Notes under the pieces: generated by a model
The model's input: the letters and a program-made list of their open reading frames with translations, nothing else
Database searches by the model: none
Told to the model about the DNA's origin: nothing
In this document: one piece after another, positions 60,821 through 64,000 of the stretch
Position numbering within the stretch: position 1 is the first letter of the stretch
How the letters are laid out: every line of letters starts with the position of its first letter
Assembly (NCBI GenBank): GCA_000818945.1
Contig: KN805426.1
Location: forward strand, 1-64,000
Length of the DNA stretch: 64,000 bases
Source: Schizochytrium sp. CCTCC M209059
Taxonomy: Eukaryota > Sar > Bigyra > Thraustochytrida > Thraustochytriidae
Reading direction: 5' to 3'
Translations under genes and position numbers: made by a program

Positions 60821-62140
60821 ATGGTGTCTGTCTTGGGGAGGGAGGACGTGTGGGTGCCGTGCACGAGCGCGGAGTCGCTGTGCGAGGAGAGCATGCCGTT
60901 CGGCGCCGCCGGGGCGTGCAACGTGACGACCGGGATCTGCGCGTGCCCGGACGGGTACTCGGGCAAGGACGACTGGATGCTCTTCAACGACTGCCGCGTG
61001 AACGAGGACCTGCAGCTCGCCGTCTGGGTCATCGCCGTCTTCATCGCCGTCATCACTTTTTGCACCTCGGTCTTTGGCATCATCTACCTGCTCTGCCACT
61101 GGAACATCGCCGACAAACAGCTGCGGCGACTCTCGAGCATGCACCCCAAGCTGCAAAAGGCAAACTCCAAGACGAGCCTCTCCTCCTTTGACTCCCCGCC
61201 CCCGTCTCCCGTCGTCACGCGCGAGTCCCGCCTCGAGTCGTTCGAAAGGATGCCGACGCCCAACGAGTCCATGCGCTCAAAGCGCCGCACCAAGCAGATT
61301 CGCAAGCGCCAGCGCTGGACCTTTCTCAGCATGTCCCTCTTCCTCGCATGGTCCTTTGGGGCCATCATGTACTACCTCTCCTTCCTGGCCGGGAACTACC
61401 GCTACGACAGCTTCTTCGCGCAGGACTTTGGCATGTGTCTCTCGGCCACCTCAATCTTTGCCGGACTGTGGGCCTTCTTTCTCATCTGGTTCCAGCAACT
61501 CCCCTCGCTGCGACTCTACGGCAAGCTCTTCGGCGTCGAGTCTCTCCTCATTCGCCGCCCAAAATTCGTGCAGTACTCGACGTACGCTCGCATTGCTGCC
61601 ATCAGCATCATCAATGTGGTCCTGCTCCTCATTTACCCTTACGCGGTCGACAACAGCGTCGAAGCCCAGACCATGGTAGACTCTGTCCTGCTCATCTTTC
61701 TGACGCTCTATGTGCTCGACTTTGTTGTCACGGCGCTTTTTCTCGCGCGGATCCTGTACAAGCTCTTCATGACGCTCAAGACGCTGAGCAACCTCGCCAA
61801 GGAGCGCGGCGTCACCAGTGGTGCTGAACAGACCACCTTCAACAAGGCTCTGGCGACCATTATTATCGTCACAAAAGTCATCCTTGTACTTGGCCCAATT
61901 GCAGTGCTGCTTCTGATGTCTGCGGCCTTTGTCAGATCTGTTCGAACGCGCATGTATCTCGCCCTTAACCTCGTTGTTCTCATCGGCAATCTCGTCTGCG
62001 CCTTTGTAGTCTTTATTTTCGTCTTTCGTCTTGCCGGCGAGAAGCGTCGACGATCGCTGCCGAGCGCGCCTACCAACATGGACTTTTCCTCTGACGACGA
62101 GGAGGCCATCTCGCCTTCTGTCTCGCACATGCGTCTTTGA
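60821..62140 (+). CDS. Seven-pass membrane protein with EGF-like N-terminus
   Basis: 439 residues from the ATG at 60821 (GAAGATGGTG). The first 60 residues carry six cysteines (14, 21, 33, 40, 42, 58) with the EGF-like pattern GICACPDGYSGKD...C, but no cleavable signal peptide. Hydrophobic helices: about 66-93, 167-192, 203-228, 256-277, 285-312, 347-371 and 378-406, seven in total. The first loop (about 94-166) is long, basic and Ser-rich; the C-tail is short with an acidic SSDDEEAISPS patch. An extracellular N-terminus and cytosolic C-terminus would be GPCR-like, but no DRY, NPxxY or other class motif is seen, so this could equally be another 7TM family. Confidence 0.75.
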   Translation: MVSVLGREDVWVPCTSAESLCEESMPFGAAGACNVTTGICACPDGYSGKDDWMLFNDCRVNEDLQLAVWVIAVFIAVITFCTSVFGIIYLLCHWNIADKQLRRLSSMHPKLQKANSKTSLSSFDSPPPSPVVTRESRLESFERMPTPNESMRSKRRTKQIRKRQRWTFLSMSLFLAWSFGAIMYYLSFLAGNYRYDSFFAQDFGMCLSATSIFAGLWAFFLIWFQQLPSLRLYGKLFGVESLLIRRPKFVQYSTYARIAAISIINVVLLLIYPYAVDNSVEAQTMVDSVLLIFLTLYVLDFVVTALFLARILYKLFMTLKTLSNLAKERGVTSGAEQTTFNKALATIIIVTKVILVLGPIAVLLLMSAAFVRSVRTRMYLALNLVVLIGNLVCAFVVFIFVFRLAGEKRRRSLPSAPTNMDFSSDDEEAISPSVSHMRL

Positions 62141-63812
62141 TTTTGTGTTTTTTGGGCGGGAAAGCTTCTTTCATCCAATCCCCTCACCTTATCCCTCCAC
62201 AAGTCCACCAAGTATACTGGTAGCCATGGCCCACATTAAGCACCTGTTTCACGCCATCATCGTCTGCAAGTGGCATGCCGACGAATGTAGTAGAAACTTG
62301 CTGTCTGGCAATTCCGCTCAACCAAAAATGTGTTTATTTTTCATTTACTTTACCTCGTGTAGCCTATCGAGCCTAGGCCCGCATATACCACTTCCATTTT
62401 CCCTCATCACGACCATCATTTTTCTACAACACACACCGCATGCGAACTGACTGAGGAAAATCGGATTCGAGTTGTCTTGACGAGGCGTCCGTCACCCGCC
62501 ACTTTCCGGACCTCCAGGCCTCCGGCGCGCCCCGCTCCTGGTCGCGTGGCCGGTCTCTCGCGCTCGGGACATCCTTGTCGCCCCGGGAAGTTCCGGGGGT
62601 CACAGCGTCGTCGCCTGCAAAGCCGCGGTTACCCGCGCCGACTCCAGACCAAGCGCGCCAAGCGTTTCCCGCCAAGCGCCTCTCACCAAGTGCGCTCCGC
62701 GCGGCGCTAAAGAACGCGTGCCAGCCATTCCGAGCAGCTCCGTCACGGTCCCGGCGCGGAACTCCAGAGGTGCGACAAGCGGCGCGGAGTTGCCTTTCTT
62801 CCTTTCTGAACAAGGTTCGTGCGACACGTTGCGAACATCATCGCAAGCGTCGGAGCCCCCGCGGATCTGAACTTTACAAAAAGAGGGAGAGCAAAAAGGA
62901 ATAGCGCGAAAGAGCACGAACAGCGGGATCAAGTTGACTCCATTCAACGCCAGCAACTTCATAGCAGGAAAACAAACAAAGAAACAACAACGCTCAAAGT
63001 TTGAAGAGGTTCGGGAAGCGAAAAAACGGATTTCTGCTGTCCATGTACGTATTCTCAAATACAGTCCTTCTAGTTTAGGCTACTTTCTTTGCTCTGACCT
63101 TGGGCTACGCCCAGGAGAATTGAAAGAAAAAGCTCCGTAAAGGCCGCCATCGCGCGGACTTTTTGGCTGGCTGGCGTGGATGGCATCACAGCGAGTCGAG
63201 TCGAGTCGAGTCGCGTCGCGTTGCGGCGCGTCGCGTAGCGTTGAGATCAGGCTGCGAGCGAGACGGCCTGCAAGCCGGGAAGAATTCGCGCTAGGGGACA
63301 TGGCCGAATGCCACGCGCCGGCACTGACGCCGCGTGTGGCCACAGGGACTCAACGCGGGCAGACGTGCAAGACACGTGGCGTGCCACGCTCATCAGTGCA
63401 CTGCCCTTCTCTGCACTGCAGGGGCTACGCTGAGCTAAGTTGAGCCCGGTTTACCGGCTATGCGGTCTCACTGTCAAGGGGACTTGGAAGTAGCCCTCAG
63501 CCGGTCAACGCGGAGCGGAAGAGCCTGCGCAGGCCCGCGGCTTTGTCTTCCCTTTCGCCGCGCACTGTCTTCCCGCGCTCGAGCGAGCGAGCCGGCCCGC
63601 GCCGCGAGCCAGAGAGGAGGGCCTCGTTGCCGGGGACACGACACGGCCTGGTTGCAGCCCCGCCGGACACTGAGTTTGTAAGTGGGAGTGAACTAGAGCC
63701 GGAAAAGAAGAAGAGAGAGACTCGTTTGCGTTGCGAGGGGCGCGACAGCAAAACGTAATCGAGCTGGACTCGACACCTTTTCAACACACATACACATACA
63801 CACCAACGAACG
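62141..63812. promoter_or_regulatory. Intergenic region, tandem plus-strand genes
   Basis: 3' flank of the seven-pass protein gene and promoter of the sulfatase gene. Holds a GAGTC/GCGTC repeat at 63192-63240. Short frames lack any signature. No RNA gene recognised. Confidence 0.4.
63192..63240. repeat. (GAGTC)n / (GCGTC)n pentanucleotide repeat
   Basis: Four GAGTC units followed by degenerate GCGTC-type units, about 570 bp upstream of the sulfatase start. Confidence 0.85.
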
Positions 63813-64000
63813 ATGCAACCCCTTCGTGCAAGTAGGTCTGGGCTTCGCCGGGGCCGTGCGGCTCTCGCGGGCGCGCTCACCGTCATGCTCACATCTCTAC
63901 AGGCTTGCCATGCCGGCAAGCCAAACATTATTCTTTACCTTGCGGATGATTTGGGCATCGGCGAGGTGAACCAGCAGAGCCCGCAATGGGCAGTCTACGA
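63813..64000 (+). CDS. Sulfatase, N-terminal part (runs off the window)
   Basis: ATG at 63813 opens a frame that is still open at the window end (62 codons). Residues about 1-34 form a secretion signal: basic start (LRASRSGLRRGR), hydrophobic core (ALAGALTVMLTSLQ) and a small-residue cleavage region (ACHAG). It is followed at once by KPNIILYLADDLGIGEVN, the N-terminal metal-binding signature of type I sulfatases (PN-hydrophobic-DDLG; Asp45 and Asp46). The CxPxR formylglycine motif would lie about 40 residues further on, beyond the window, so activity cannot be judged. Secreted or lysosomal arylsulfatase-like hydrolase of sulfated polysaccharides or esters is the likely role. Confidence 0.88.
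   Translation, partial: MQPLRASRSGLRRGRAALAGALTVMLTSLQACHAGKPNIILYLADDLGIGEVNQQSPQWAVY

Noticed and set aside
59920..61191. 423-codon frame running through the GC-rich region and N gap into the seven-pass gene
   Set aside because: It crosses undetermined bases and overlaps the well-supported seven-pass frame in another register; composition is GC-biased with no motif.

Overview
The window is nuclear DNA from a GC-rich, intron-poor eukaryotic microbe, most consistent with a thraustochytrid-type stramenopile (Labyrinthulomycetes). Reasons: canonical histones H3 and H4, eukaryotic RNase P and spliceosome subunits, nearly all genes as single long exons with Kozak-like ATGs, two small GT-AG introns, abundant microsatellites, Pro/Thr-rich surface proteins, bacterial-type metabolic genes such as xylose isomerase, and three WS/DGAT-type acyltransferases. 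The taxon is an inference; no rRNA or other strict marker is present. Two runs of N (33120-33176 and 60195-60260) are assembly gaps.

Layout. 0.5-12 kb: a secreted cysteine-rich protein, a spliced RNase P/MRP subunit (POP5-like), xylose isomerase, a CDP-alcohol phosphatidyltransferase with an odd C-terminal domain, a FUN14 protein carrying an EF-hand, a bacterial-looking NAD(P)-binding epimerase/reductase, a two-pass membrane protein and a WW-domain protein. 12-25 kb: a USP36-like deubiquitinase, an unrecognised coiled-coil protein, a DnaJ-X protein, a TPR protein, a fragment of a kinesin-light-chain-like TPR gene and a spliced HAD-family protein. 26-34 kb: a large polyglutamine regulator-like protein, U2 snRNP A' with a SAP tail, a 1-Cys peroxiredoxin and a Pro/Thr-rich membrane protein. 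36-37.3 kb: a divergent histone H4/H3 pair. 40-47.4 kb: three same-strand WS/DGAT-like acyltransferase paralogues, evidently a tandem duplication array. 47.9-64 kb: a NIPA-type Mg2+ transporter with a PDZ-like tail, an IQ-motif protein, a long coiled-coil protein, a seven-pass membrane protein with an EGF-like N-terminus and the start of a sulfatase.

Functional coherence is limited, as usual for a eukaryotic chromosome. The one real cluster is the acyltransferase array, a plausible storage-lipid or wax-ester module. The histone pair shares one bidirectional control region holding two unexplained sequence structures: an exact 27-bp inverted duplicate placed in both 5' leaders, and a nested inverted-repeat cassette. 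Several proteins show unusual domain pairings (CDP-alcohol transferase with a degenerate cytidylyltransferase-like domain, FUN14 with EF-hand, U2A' with SAP, NIPA with PDZ-like). I found no CRISPR, rRNA, convincing tRNA or intact transposon. Intergenic regions are long (up to 3 kb) and rich in tetranucleotide and minisatellite repeats.
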